Shown one piece after another: positions 11,814 to 23,065 of a stretch of 64,000 nucleotides of DNA. The notes under the pieces were generated by a model, which saw only the letters and a program-made list of their open reading frames with translations, made no database searches and was not told the DNA's origin. The first letter of the stretch is position 1. Each line of letters begins with the position of its first letter. A program made the position numbers and the translations under genes. Origin of the DNA: Rhizophagus irregularis (Eukaryota; Glomeromycota; Glomeromycetes; Glomerales; Glomeraceae); the NCBI RefSeq assembly GCF_026210795.1, contig NC_089429.1, positions 1,054,001 through 1,118,000 on the forward strand. The letters run 5' to 3'.

Positions 11814-12026
11814 CTTGGTAGGATGCCTCAGTCTATTGCTGGACACGTTTGGGAGGTCCATGAGCCAACCAAATGATAGGTCCCTGAGCCTTGTCCAGTT
11901 CGATCAACAGTGTAGTGATAGGCCATGAGTTCTGATATCTCTTGGTAGGATGCCTCAGTCTATTGCTGAACACATTTGGGTGGTCCCTGAGCCAAACCAA
12001 GTGATGGTCCCTGAGCCTTGTTCAGT
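11814..12026. repeat. Direct duplication of an 86-bp block
   Basis: Positions 11814-11899 and 11941-12026 are two copies of one sequence starting CTTGGTAGGATGCCTCAGTC and ending near CTGAGCCTTGTCCAGT. They differ by a few substitutions and balanced one-base indels, with a period of 127 bp. The block is far more GC-rich than its surroundings. GAGCC/GGTCC motifs recur inside it and just before it (11783-11790). Confidence 0.85.
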
Positions 12027-12269
12027 CTGTAACTGCGTCCAAGCATATAGTTGCTATTGATTCAGAGCACTAACTGCATTACCTGAATCTTATAATAATA
12101 AAAATTTAGAAGTACGGAATTTTTGGGATCAGCAAAAAATCTCTGATCTTTGATAATAGGTTGGAAATTGTATCAAAGGAAACCAAATTACAAACAACCA
12201 TTTCGGATGTGGAGTTTTTATATATTAATTGTTTATTACATATGTAAATTGACATGTTTCTACCAGCTC

Positions 12270-14145
12270 AAATACATTATCGACAAATCCGAAGCAGCAA
12301 CAACTCACTCTGCTCTTATGGGAGAAAGACGGAGTCAGATTCTGGAAAGTGAATTGAAACACAAGAGAAAGGTAATTAATGATGCCATGATCCACAAAAA
12401 AGAATAGTGTAAGTTCGCTATTTATGTATGTTTCATTGTATTTTTGTAGGATTTCTTTCAAAGTCCTGCTGAAGTATCAACAAATGTACTTATTAAACAG
12501 TAGAAAATAGATGAAGACATTCTCAATGAAATGGACAATGAGGAAAGCGATGTATGTTTTTCAATAATCCACAGATATTAAAATCAGGGAAATATCCAGG
12601 ATTATGTTTACCCATCTATTTTTTTTTTCTATAAAAAGCTTGCCAGTTATGCACATTTGCAGAAACTATTGAATGAAGGGGTACAATTACCAGCGAGTTA
12701 TAAACAAAAGAATGAAGTCAGGGAAAATGCATCTACATGCAAGAAGGTAAAAAATTCTAGGTAGTAGGTTAAGAGAACTTAAAAATTCATGTATATTTTC
12801 TATATTTAGACAAAAAAGCGTGTGAAAATTACTATGAAAACAAATTATTCAGGTGAAAAGTTTTCTTCTAAGTTTCCTTTTTCTTCTAATGAGGAAGATG
12901 AAGAAATAACAGTGAAATAACTTTTGATTTTACCAACCTTGAAAAGGATTTGTTTCGAGAATTGACCAATGAGGTATACCACTCCTTATGTTTTTATTAT
13001 TTTCCATATCTCACAGTCTGCATCCTTATATCAATATATCAAAAAGATTTAGAGAATACCAGATGAAAGCACTTGAAAAAGCAAAAACCGAAGGGTTGAA
13101 ATATGATGACACATGAAATTTTGTAAGTGTTCGTAAAATTGACCAGCCAATGATTTATGTTAATCATTCTTCTGTTAATTTTAGAACTTTATTGTCAATG
13201 ATGGTATTCCATTGGCCTTGTCTGTATCCTTTGTTTACTATTGAAGAATGGGAGGAAATAATGTCAACCAACCCATACAAGATTCAAGAATCTCTTCTTC
13301 CACAGAATAGTGGCGTACTCATTTAATGATTTGTAAGTTAACTTATTTTATAATAACTGCTCATGAGTTACATTGTAATATTCTTTTTAATGCATTACAG
13401 GTATAACTGTATTCCAGACATTGCACCACAAAAGATGACTGAGAATGAGCACTGTTACAAGTTTCTTCACCCAATCTCCCGTCCAATATTCTCTAATTCA
13501 AAAAAAGAATATGAACTAACATTGAATCATGCCAATAAAAATTTAACAAAGAGGCCAGTCTTTAGTTGTGTCATAGAAGATATACCAATCCTTAACTCAG
13601 AATTCAAACCTCTTGGTAGCATACCATTACAATGTAATAAAGATGAGGTGAAAGTACAGCTAAAGCACAGCTAAAAGCACAAAAATTGATAAATCAACAG
13701 CTACGAAGCAAAGGAGATCCAGGAGAAGTGGGCATATTCTTAAATATAGGTAAATGAGAGATTATTTAGAAAGTTGTTATTTTGTGTGTATTAAAATATT
13801 AAAGTATCTTCTGATAATCAGGTGCATGATTTGATGAAAACATATTTCATGAATTTGAGATATGATGGATTATATTCTTCATGGGCATTTCAAACAACAA
13901 TGATTGATAAAGCATCAATCCCATTAGCAGATTTTTCAATTAGTCATCTTATTGCTTTAAAAGCATGTATTTTTTTTGTCAACAATAACGAATCTTGTTT
14001 ACTACTTTCATTTGTTCTTTACAATCGTAGGAACATAGTGAAAGAATCGTGAAGGACTTCAAATACAGAAAGTGTAGGACTGGCAGTACTACAACTCCTG
14101 AACAAATATCATATATGCGTGATGAACCTGTTCTCCACAGATAAA
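12270..14145 (+). pseudogene. Decayed multi-exon gene, unidentified family
   Basis: Several protein-like segments are joined by GT-AG introns. Segments include KSEAATTHSALMGERRSQ (ending about 12405), SPAEVSTNVLIKQ (about 12451-12551, with an in-frame TAG after KQ), YAHLQKLLNEGVQLPASYKQ (about 12640-12747), KKRVKITMKTNYSGEKF (about 12811-12917, in-frame stop), IEEWEEIMSTNPYKIQESLL (about 13185-13326), YNCIPDIAPQKMTENEHCYK (13401-13674) and a final segment with GLYSSWAF and IDKASIPLADFS (13822 to about 14145). Stops and frame breaks occur between or inside exons, so no intact product is predicted. Charged segments and an acidic SSNEEDEE patch suggest a nuclear protein, but no domain is recognised. 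It may be a lineage-specific repeated gene. Confidence 0.5.
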
Positions 14146-14571
14146 GAAACTCCTTAGATATAATCCCCTTAAAAGAATCAAAATAAAAATAAGTAGTGTA
14201 TAAAAATCATCTGCTATGATCTTGTACCATTAAACTCCGAAGAATAATATTCTTATATGTGTGTGGGTGATATGATATGATGTATGGTATATGTTTATAA
14301 AGTGAAATCACTGCTATAACTTATAAATACACTTGATTGTTTTGAAGAGCGTGCAATTTATATGAAAAATGCGTTCAGAAATCATTATGTGCTTCTTAAT
14401 AATTAAACAGCCGAATGGTTTGCTAAGAAAAAAAATAATCACTTTCAAATCTGATTGGCCGATATACAGTAGGTACTGTATTTAGATTGTCCCATTTTTA
14501 CTTTACATTCATGAATTGTAATATACAGTGCTTATATTACATCAGGTTATTAAAACATGTAACATGTTATT
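14146..14571. other. Spacer including duplicated 3' flank of the F-box gene
   Basis: Positions 14470-14571 closely match 4664-4753, including TGTAACATGTTATTTTATTT just before the stop codon. The duplicated segment therefore extends about 90-100 bases past the coding region. Confidence 0.7.
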
Positions 14572-16245
14572 TTATTTATTAAAATTGTAAACAATATCAT
14601 TTTCATTAATAAGTAAATTACGATATTTTTGGACTATAATATTATGCAATTTAAATTCATTTACTTCATCTTTCAAAGAAAACAATTCTTTACCATCATT
14701 ACAAATAAGTTGTGACTCTAATAAAATAGCCAAATATTTAACTTTTTCCTTTTTCATAATATGTTTCTTTATGTAAAATAAGACATTTTCTCCTTCATTT
14801 TTCATCGTATTTATAATTAATAATTTCTTAATAAAAGTATTTTGAGAATTTTTCAAAAATATTTCAAAATCATTTGTATTAAATGAAAGTGACAAAGATA
14901 AATATTCTAATTTAGAAGGAAGAACTTGTCCTAAATTTTGTAATACAATTGAGCTATATTCATCATAAAATGTATGATAATCGTAAGTATGCACTAAAAT
15001 AGTAAGATAATTAATATTTTGTCCAATATTTTCAATTAATGAATAAATATTAATGTCATTAGGTTTATCTGAACTAAAATATCTAATTTTTGGACAATAT
15101 TTTATAAATGATTTAAGTAATTGTCGTCTTGATTCTTCATACTCATTAGTATTACCAAAATTTGATACGGTCAATCCAAAATTTTCTATATAATCACCAT
15201 ATTTTTGTAATAGTAACTGTAATGATTCAATATGTAATATTTCATTCATGAATAAAGATCTTAATTTAAATGGTTTAATAACCTTAATAACTTGTTGAAC
15301 AAAATCAGAATTTAAACTACAATAAAGAATATGAATAGATTCTAAAACATTCAATTGATTGAATACTTCTTGTAAAATGTTATTTATATTTCTAAAGTTA
15401 GTATAATGAAATATAATTGTATTTAAAGTATTTGAACAATTAGAATTTTTTAATGATAAAAATGGATTATATAAATTATTATGACGTCCAAATGTAATTA
15501 TTTTGAGATTATGTTGTGAAATAATTAATTGTTGTAAATATTTTTCAATTAATGAAAATTTCTTAACATCACGTATGATAAAACAATTAACAAAGTGAAG
15601 TGATGAGATTGAATTGCAATTAGAATATAAAAATTTTAAAAAAGGAATGATAGCATTTTTGATATTTTTTTCTGAAATATTACTAGTATGAATTTTAAAA
15701 TTTTTGATATTATATATAAAATTTGGGTTTTGTAAGATCAATTCCATAATATCATTACTGTATTTACAATAAAAATTCGTATGAATTTCAATTTCAAAAG
15801 AACGTAAAATTCTTTCATTTTCAATGAACACTTCAAATAATGATCTATAAACTAGTTTTTTTAGCTTCTCATAATCATAAACCACTAAAGAACGAGACCA
15901 CATTCCAATAGAAGAATAAACACTTTCTATATTTAAATATTTAATAAAACTAGGATAGTTGAATAATAATGATGTATTTGAAGGTAATAAGTCATTAATA
16001 ATTCCATATTCATTGAATTTTTTTTTATCATTTTCGTTCAGGTAGGATAAAAAAATTTCAATATAATAATAATTTTGGGTAGGAATATTAAAAGGGTCTT
16101 CCCATAATAATGGAATCGCCAAACGACACCATAACCTACTAACTAAAATACATGAATACAAAGTTGAAAAATCTTTCCTAAGACACTTTATAATTTTATT
16201 TGTTAATTCAGGCAAATCTCCTGAAAATATTTTTGAGCATGCCAT
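14572..16245 (-). CDS. F-box/leucine-rich protein, copy 2 (557 aa)
   Basis: An intact single frame starts MACSKIFSGDLPELTNKI. It has the same layout as copy 1: an N-terminal F-box (LPELTNKIIKCLRKDF, LVSRLWCRLAIPLLW) followed by a leucine-rich region ending in the shared LHNIIVQKYRNL tail. Alignment by eye to copy 1 is nearly colinear, with small insertions (for example near SNFGNTNEY) and scattered substitutions, so these two are the youngest pair in the window. The start is supported by the MACSK conservation. The conserved promoter block lies 73-95 bases upstream. Its role as a substrate adaptor of an SCF ubiquitin ligase is inferred from the F-box. Confidence 0.87.
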   Translation of the reverse strand: MACSKIFSGDLPELTNKIIKCLRKDFSTLYSCILVSRLWCRLAIPLLWEDPFNIPTQNYYYIEIFLSYLNENDKKKFNEYGIINDLLPSNTSLLFNYPSFIKYLNIESVYSSIGMWSRSLVVYDYEKLKKLVYRSLFEVFIENERILRSFEIEIHTNFYCKYSNDIMELILQNPNFIYNIKNFKIHTSNISEKNIKNAIIPFLKFLYSNCNSISSLHFVNCFIIRDVKKFSLIEKYLQQLIISQHNLKIITFGRHNNLYNPFLSLKNSNCSNTLNTIIFHYTNFRNINNILQEVFNQLNVLESIHILYCSLNSDFVQQVIKVIKPFKLRSLFMNEILHIESLQLLLQKYGDYIENFGLTVSNFGNTNEYEESRRQLLKSFIKYCPKIRYFSSDKPNDINIYSLIENIGQNINYLTILVHTYDYHTFYDEYSSIVLQNLGQVLPSKLEYLSLSLSFNTNDFEIFLKNSQNTFIKKLLIINTMKNEGENVLFYIKKHIMKKEKVKYLAILLESQLICNDGKELFSLKDEVNEFKLHNIIVQKYRNLLINENDIVYNFNK

Positions 16246-16317
16246 GTTGGAATAGAGAAAGGGGAGGATTTCATTTCAAAATGTAAATAAATTTATATTT
16301 GTACAATTTCCATTAAT

Positions 16318-16340
16318 CCATAAAAAGGCAACAAGGGAAC
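16318..16340 (-). promoter_or_regulatory. Conserved F-box family promoter block (copy 2)
   Basis: The plus-strand sequence CCATAAAAAGGCAACAAGGG recurs upstream of F-box copy 3, the F-box pseudogene and copy 4 at similar distances. Read toward the gene it contains CCTTTTTATGG, a TATA-like or SRF-box-like core. It lies about 73-95 bases before the ATG, suitable for a core promoter. Function is inferred from conservation and position. Confidence 0.55.
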
Positions 16341-16639
16341 CAAAAATGATACGTAAATCGTTCCTTTTTTATGTAGTTCAGATAATTCCTGCTGATCTCT
16401 TATAGGTCATCGATTAATTTGTTTTATTCATAATCATGTGAAATTAGTATATGTATATGAATCACTATGAAATAATCTTTTAATTGGGTGTGTCAAATCC
16501 TATAATTATTTACAAATCATTATTTTTTGAACTTTAATTTAATTCATGATCCGTAAGTCAACCGCAAAAAATTCATATATGATTTCAGTGCAAAATTTAT
16601 TTTAATACATAATATTTATCCCAAAGTTTTAAACAGTTT

Positions 16640-16990
16640 AATTTTTACAATAATTTTTTTACCTTTTATTTGATCACGAATTAAGTCATTTATTTCATTT
16701 CTCAGAGGAAAAATTTTTTCATAATTTATAATGTAATTATTTTCACCTTCTTCTTGATTATATCATTAATGAATAACTTTTTAATAAAATATTTAAGATA
16801 CTTTAAAAGACACTATCTTAAAATCTTGTAATATAACTGGGTAAATTTTAATTATTTAAATATTGAACTAATAACAGCTCATGGATCAATGAACTCAAAT
16901 TATCTAGATAATTAATTGTGCGCACACAATTAATAATATTCTGCAAACAAATTGTAATATGAACATCCAAAATTAAATTCTTTAAATTTA
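16640..16990 (-). pseudogene. Degenerate 3' remnant of an F-box/leucine-rich gene
   Basis: Minus-strand sequence retains, in the right order, decayed versions of the segments coding LQNLGQ (near 16840) and FIKKLLI (near 16770) from the C-terminal third of the F-box family. Stops and indels are throughout. Similar remnants lie upstream of copy 3 and of the F-box pseudogene. Confidence 0.5.
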
Positions 16991-17521
16991 TTAAATTTAC
17001 CATAATTCCAGTAATATTTTTTTACTGTATTATATTATATCATATCATATCGCTTTATTTAGATAGCAGTTTTTTATTATATTATTTTTGTTACACTGTT
17101 AACAGGTGGTTAGGTCTAATTGGCACATCTTGTCACGGACAAAATTTAGTTGTGCATATACTAGCCATAATTAACAAGTGCAAAGTTTACTAAATATGAG
17201 ATACCATCTTTATATATAGAGATCTAATGACAAACACTTAAACAGCCATTACTACTGTATCTGAGATGCATCAACTGTGACATGATATGCATATTAAAAT
17301 TGGCCTAAATTCTAGAATGAAAAAAAGTATTAGTTAGTAATACTTTTTATCCCACAGTTCCTAGTTAAAATTCGTGATTTTTTTTCTTGATATTTACACG
17401 GGTGGTGTTTATTTTAAAAGATGGGTAAAAAAGTCTATCAATATTGAAATAAAAAGTCTATCATTGTTAGTCCAAATATGTATATTAAAAGGCTTTATGG
17501 TACAGATACCGTGATATAAAT

Positions 17522-17565
17522 CAGTTATTTCACGGAGTTACTGTGGAATCCCCGTGAAATAACTG
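17522..17565. other. Perfect 14-bp inverted repeat (hairpin)
   Basis: CAGTTATTTCACGG (17522-17535) and its exact reverse complement (17552-17565) are separated by 16 bases. This is a strong potential hairpin in an otherwise AT-rich gap with no gene (16991-18116). Its function is unknown; it may be a relic of a fold-back element. Confidence 0.75.
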
Positions 17566-18116
17566 TTACTTATTTCAATGATTTTATAAACCTCATACTT
17601 CTCAATTAATATAAATCTCTCAAAATCTTTTAAATTTTGAAACCACATAAACTAACATTTACTTTTGTAGAAATGCTATACCCTGAATTATAAAAAAAAC
17701 TATTAAATTTACCAATTTTAAGTTATTATTTATTCGTTGAGGATAATGTTTTATTCCAAATGTTATTTAAAAGTAAAAGAATGCCCCGAACTTTAAAAAT
17801 TATCATTTAAGTAAAAAGAATTCGTATATGTCACTAACCTACAATGTCCAAGCTGATCAATTACCTTAAATTCATCATTATAAACTTAATGGTCGTACCT
17901 AAAGGTATTCATGATTTAACATTTAATGGCTTCATATTTACAGTGGTAATCTTTTATAGATTTTATTTATTAATACAAATAAAAAAAATTTTATTAATAT
18001 TGATCTGATGGCAACAAAGTTGCCATACATTTAGCCTAATTTAATAGTTACAGTATATTAATAATTGAAATATTTTGTATCTTTCAGTTTTTAAGATACA
18101 CATGCAAGTTATTAAA

Positions 18117-19775
18117 TCATTTATTTAAAATGTAATAATCTTCTAAAAAACTACTTGCAGTAATATATAAATCAACATATTTTTGAACTATAATATTATA
18201 TAATTTAAATTCATTTACTTCATCTTTTAAAAAAACCAACTCTTTATTATAACCTTCATTCTCTTCATTCTCTGCATCTAAAAAAGCAAAATATTTAACC
18301 CTTTCCTTTTTCATAATATATTCTTTTATATAAAATAAAATATCTCTTTCTCCATCAATATTTTTAATTAATAATTTCTTTATAAAAATATTTTGTGAAT
18401 TATTTAAAAATATTTTTAAATCATGTATATTAAATGAAATTGATAAACATAAATATTCTAAATTAGAAGGAAGAACTTGTCCTAAATTTTTTAATACATT
18501 TGAACTATATTCTTTATAAATTGTATGATAAATGAAATCATCCAATTCAATAGTAAGGTAGTTAATATTTTGTCCACTTTGAATTAGTGAGTAAATATTA
18601 ATATCATCAGGTGTACCCGGATCAAAATATATAAGGTTTGTACAATATTTCAAAATAAATTCAAGCAATTGTCGTTTTGGTTCATCATATTTAGTTTCTT
18701 CTATAAATCCAAAACCAAAATTTTCTAGATAATCACCAAATTTTTGTAATAGAAGTAGTAATGATTCAACATTTAATATTTCATTCATGAATAAAGATTT
18801 TAATTTAAAAGGTTTAATGACCTTAATAATTTGTTGAACAAAATTAGAATTTAAAGAATCACAATAAAGAATATGAATAGATTCTAAAACATTTAATTGA
18901 TCAAATACTTCTTGTAAAATAGTAATTATATTTCTAAAATCAATACTATCAAATATAATTGTATTTAAAGTATTTGAACAAAGAGAATTTTTTAATGATA
19001 AAAATGGATTATGTAAAATATCATTAGATCCAAATGAAATCATTTTGAGATTATGTTGAGAAATAATTATTTGTGAGAAACATTTTTCAATTAATGAAAA
19101 ATCATTACTATTAACATTAAATATATGAAAATGAAAAATAATTGATGAGATTGAATAACAATTCGAATATAAAAATTTTAAAAAAGGAATGATATTCATA
19201 ATATTTGAAGGTGAAGAGTTATAATTATAGAAGAATTTTATATTTCTGATGTTGTAAATAAAATTTGGATTTTGTAAAATTAATTCCATAATAGTATAAT
19301 TAAAATCACTATCCATGGCCATTACAACTTCAAAAGAATGTAAATTTCCTCCATTTCCAATGAATATTTCGAACAATGACTTATAAACTAAATTTCCTAG
19401 CTTATTACAATAATCATATTTCATCAAAGTTTCAATCCACTTTCCAATAGAATGACGAATATTTTGCATATTTAAATATTTAATAAAACTAGGATAATTA
19501 AATAATGTATATGTAGGTACTAAATCATAAATTCCATATCCATTAAATTTTGCTTTACTATCTTCATTAAAATAGTGTGAATAAATTTCAATACAATGAT
19601 AATTTTTGGTAGGAGCCGAAAATGGATCTTCCCATAATAATGGTATCGCTAAACGACACCAAAATCTATTAACTAAAATACATGAATACAATGTTGAAAA
19701 ATCTTTTCTAAAATACTGCACAATTTTATATGTTAATTCGGGTAAATCTCCTGAAAATATTTTTGAGCATGCCAT
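18117..19775 (-). CDS. F-box/leucine-rich protein, copy 3 (552 aa from MACSK)
   Basis: The frame is open from 19811, but the start is placed at the second in-frame ATG (19775) because MACSKIFSGDLPEL is the conserved N-terminus of the family; the upstream 12 codons are unique to this copy. An F-box lies in residues about 8-50 (LPELTYKIVQYFRKDF, LVNRFWCRLAIPLLW). A leucine-rich region follows, with LGQVLPSNLEYLCLSISF, and then the C-terminal YNIIVQKY segment. It is more diverged from copies 1 and 2 than they are from each other. The promoter block is 92-114 bases upstream. The predicted role is SCF substrate adaptor. Confidence 0.87.
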   Translation of the reverse strand: MACSKIFSGDLPELTYKIVQYFRKDFSTLYSCILVNRFWCRLAIPLLWEDPFSAPTKNYHCIEIYSHYFNEDSKAKFNGYGIYDLVPTYTLFNYPSFIKYLNMQNIRHSIGKWIETLMKYDYCNKLGNLVYKSLFEIFIGNGGNLHSFEVVMAMDSDFNYTIMELILQNPNFIYNIRNIKFFYNYNSSPSNIMNIIPFLKFLYSNCYSISSIIFHFHIFNVNSNDFSLIEKCFSQIIISQHNLKMISFGSNDILHNPFLSLKNSLCSNTLNTIIFDSIDFRNIITILQEVFDQLNVLESIHILYCDSLNSNFVQQIIKVIKPFKLKSLFMNEILNVESLLLLLQKFGDYLENFGFGFIEETKYDEPKRQLLEFILKYCTNLIYFDPGTPDDINIYSLIQSGQNINYLTIELDDFIYHTIYKEYSSNVLKNLGQVLPSNLEYLCLSISFNIHDLKIFLNNSQNIFIKKLLIKNIDGERDILFYIKEYIMKKERVKYFAFLDAENEENEGYNKELVFLKDEVNEFKLYNIIVQKYVDLYITASSFLEDYYILNK

Positions 19776-19866
19776 GTTGGTAAAGGAAAGATGAGAGGCC
19801 TTCATTTTCAAAATGGAATTAATTTATCAATTGTCGGAACGTTTGTTGTACAATTTATTTAGTATT

Positions 19867-19889
19867 CCATAAAAAGGCAACAAGGGAAC
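19867..19889 (-). promoter_or_regulatory. Conserved F-box family promoter block (copy 3)
   Basis: CCATAAAAAGGCAACAAGGG matches the block at 16318 exactly over 20 bases. The next 30 bases also align (AAAAATAACATGTAGATCG). A CCGAT/ATCGG mini-hairpin follows at about 19942-19958, and related hairpins occur at the same place in other copies. Confidence 0.55.
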
Positions 19890-20084
19890 CTAAAAATAAC
19901 ATGTAGATCGTTCCTATTTTGTGTAATTCTGATAATTCCTACCGATCTTTTATCGGTCGCCAATTAATCATAATGCCTGTGCTACAAGAAATTAGTATAC
20001 CTGATATGATCTTTTAATTGTTTGTGTCAAATTCTATAATTATTTACAAAATTAAAGTATTATCATTTTTTGAACTTTAATACT

Positions 20085-20420
20085 ATAAGTCATTTTTTTT
20101 TTTAGAAAAACTTTTTTTTTAATATATATAATAAATTGTTTTACGTCTTTTACCTCATTCCTCAGTTTATATTATTAATAAATAATCTTTTAATAAAATT
20201 TTTAGAATATATTAATAGATTAACTCAAATAATTTGAAATTATTTTTAAGAATTTTCCTAGATTTTATAATATAATAGTGAACTTAAAGAATTCATTATA
20301 CTTTCAGTGATAAAAAATTATATGTTATGAAAAATGACATCGTTCACCGATAAATAATCAAAATTTTTAGCAAAAAATAGTGATGTAATCAAAAAACGAT
20401 CAAATTATTATCATACCATT
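20085..20420 (-). pseudogene. Degenerate 3' remnant of an F-box/leucine-rich gene
   Basis: Decayed equivalents of the FIKKLLI-coding segment (about 20175-20210) and the LQNLGQ-coding segment (about 20260-20285) lie in family order on the minus strand, upstream of copy 3's promoter. No frame remains open. Confidence 0.45.
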
Positions 20421-20966
20421 ACGTAATTCTATGATAGCAATCCTTAATAATTTGTTGGGACGTTACACAATTCAGATTTATTTATTGCAGTGTAATCAGT
20501 TAGTGTAATTTAAATATCACAAATTTTTTTAGTTGTATAGATTTTAATTTTATGAATCTTTCAATTTAACTGAATCTGAAATTATGTGATTGCAATAATT
20601 TCATGCTGGGTGTATCATTGGAATACACTACATGTTAAATATTGGATTATATATTCTACCATATGAAACTTTAATAGCTTACACAAATAGTATAAAATTT
20701 ATACAAAGGCCAAATTAATTTGCAAAAAGCTTATGATATTTTCAAATAAATTGAAACGTGATTTGTGTGAGTATGCAAAAAGGATATATATTAAAGTGAC
20801 TCATTTGATTTATTCAACTTTTTGGGCATATTATTTGGACACAATTTAATGCATTTCAACAAAGTTTATTAAAAAAAAATTATACTATCGTCCCGTAATT
20901 AATTAAGAAATTTACAATAAGAAACACACACACAAAAAAAAATAATAATAATGTTTTAAAATAATT
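20421..20966. other. AT-rich spacer between F-box remnant and P450 pseudogene
   Basis: No gene, repeat or structured element is evident in this stretch. Confidence 0.4.
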
Positions 20967-23065
20967 TTAGTTACTTTCGGTAAACAGATTCTTTTCAGTA
21001 AACAAAAGTTCAATATTAACTGGTCGTAATAAAAATTAAGAACGAAAAATCGACTTTTCTTTGTTAATACTATCTTTTGGAATACTTTAACAAATATATT
21101 TTTATTTTATTATATAATAAAATAAAAATATATTTGTTAAAGATTAAAGACATTATAATAACTTACAAAACACGGAAAATATAGCTCGTTGTTCCATTAA
21201 AGTAAAAATTTAGTCCAATTCTAAGAAAAAATAAATAAATAAATAAATAAAAAAAGTAATCAAGTAACCAAATTAGGACTCTCCATAATGCTTATGGTGA
21301 AAAAATACGTACCAGTTCCTATGGCCAGCAGAAAATAGGATCCAAAAAAATGGATGCCTTTTTTCATTCATTAAAAATCTATCAGGATTTGTATTGATTT
21401 GGATTTTCCCAGTATTTAAAGTTATGATGGATTTGCCATATATTCATGATACACAAGACACCTTTAGGTACAACGTAAGATCCAATTTTAATCGGTTTTG
21501 ATGGTTTTCGAAAATTTGTTAATGTAGTTGGTGGATGAATTCTTAAAGATTCCTTAATGATTGCATTAACGTAATTCATTTCCTAAATAATGAAAAGGTT
21601 GAATGTTTGCATATATATACATGGCAAAAAAAGAGATGAACGAAAAATTCTGGCATATACTATTATACTTATATACTTACTTTTAATTGTTCTGAAGTTG
21701 GTATGGTTAGATTATTTCCAAGTATATTAATTACTTCTGATCTAGTTCTTTCTTGCATTTCCTATTCAAAATGAAAAAATATTATACCAAAATCATACAA
21801 AAAAAAAATAATAATAATAATTATCGACTTACGGGATATTTTGCAAGATAATAAAATGACGTAGCTAATGCAATTGACGTGGCTATTAAAAAAGACCAAT
21901 CGTTACAACTTAATTGTTACAACTCAATTGTTACAACCAAATTGCTATAAATCAATTTTATAACCTAATTGTTTACAACCCTATTGTTATAACTCAAGTA
22001 CTAAGTCATGACCCACAACAAAATTATTTACCATCTCATCCATTAATTGGTATTAATTTCTTCTTGTTCACCATATTCTAACATTTTAGTTAATAAATCA
22101 GTGCTATTTTCTTTGTTATTAATCTTATTATTTTTCATTTCATCCTTCTTCTTTTCTATAATTTCATAAATAAAATTATCAAATTCTTCGACAGCTTTAA
22201 AGAATTTTTTATTTGATTCCAAAGGTAATTCATTAATTTCATTTATGAATGAAAATATCATACGAAGAGGAGTTCCAATGAATGAAATATTATGTTTATT
22301 AACATTTATATAATGAGGAATTTCGGGTGATTTCAAACACTAGAAAAGAGAAGATCAAATTATTTCCCCGATCATCAAGATACCAACAAATTAAAAATTT
22401 GTTTACACCAAATTGATGACTGAAGGCCATTTTCCCCAATATTTCAATCGTAATACGTTGAAATAAAGTAAAAATATTGATCGGTCCACTTAAATTCTTT
22501 TTCATAAACGTAAAAAGTTGCAGAGTAGTTTTATCAATCAAGTCAAACTTTCTATATGTTTTCCATAAATGGGTTAAGTGACCAATCAAATTAATACGGT
22601 ATAGTAATTATTAAAAAAATTTATATCATACATACTTCATCATTAGAATAAAAAAATTCAAATTTTGGTACATCCTCCTCTAATTGATTATAGTTTAGAA
22701 TTATGGTTTTACTTTATGTAAATCCTTGAACTTCATATTACCCGGTGCCATTAATAGATCTTTTACACATTCGGGACTTACAAAACTAATTTGTTTGAAT
22801 GGACCAATTCGAGTCTAACAAAAATATAGTTAAAAAAAAGTACTGCGCCCGCCCGCGGACAGTTCACGACATAAATCACATAAATTATAAAACATTTTTC
22901 TTTTCATGAGGAAAAAAAAAAAATTAAAATGAAATGTTTTGGTTTTACCAAATATATTTCATGATCTCCTGAAGATTTTGACATAATTTCTTCAATTTCA
23001 TCATGAGGTTTCTGTCTCATCAATGCCCACATCGTTGGTAATCCAGAAACGTATAAAATTATAAA
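20967..23065 (-). pseudogene. Cytochrome P450 gene, multi-exon, disabled
   Basis: P450 landmarks appear in order on the minus strand. An N-terminal segment has HDEIEEIMSK (about 22949-23050). PECVKDLLMAPGNMKFKD follows (22713-22814), then a C-helix/D-region exon (22407-22589) and GTPLRMIFSFINEINELP (22040-22338). The I-helix-like IALATSFYYLAKYP lies near 21832-21880, EMQERTRSEVINIL near 21690-21765 and the ExxR helix IKESLRIHPP near 21550. NPDRFLMNEKRHPF and FSAGHRN, followed by IGLNF, form the heme-binding region. RPVNIELLFTEKN ends at a stop at 20967. P450s are membrane-bound monooxygenases. Lesions: a one-base insertion after NPNQY (about 21384); splicing across GTACGT...CTTAG makes the heme-cysteine codon TGA; another frameshift follows IGLNF. 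The start exon is uncertain. Confidence 0.8.
21085..21143. other. Near-perfect AT-only palindrome inside a P450 intron
   Basis: Arms CTTTAACAAATATATTTTTA and its reverse complement meet at a TATATA centre with one indel. It lies in the last intron of the P450 pseudogene and is a likely cruciform or slippage-prone site. Confidence 0.7.

Noticed and set aside
19776-19811. Upstream ATG giving a 12-residue extension of F-box copy 3
   Set aside because: The extension is absent in the other copies, which all begin at MA(C/F)SK.
21230-21255. Possible CRISPR-like short repeat (AAATAAATAAAT)
   Set aside because: Simple tetranucleotide microsatellite in a fungal intron. No CRISPR array or bacterial feature occurs in the window.
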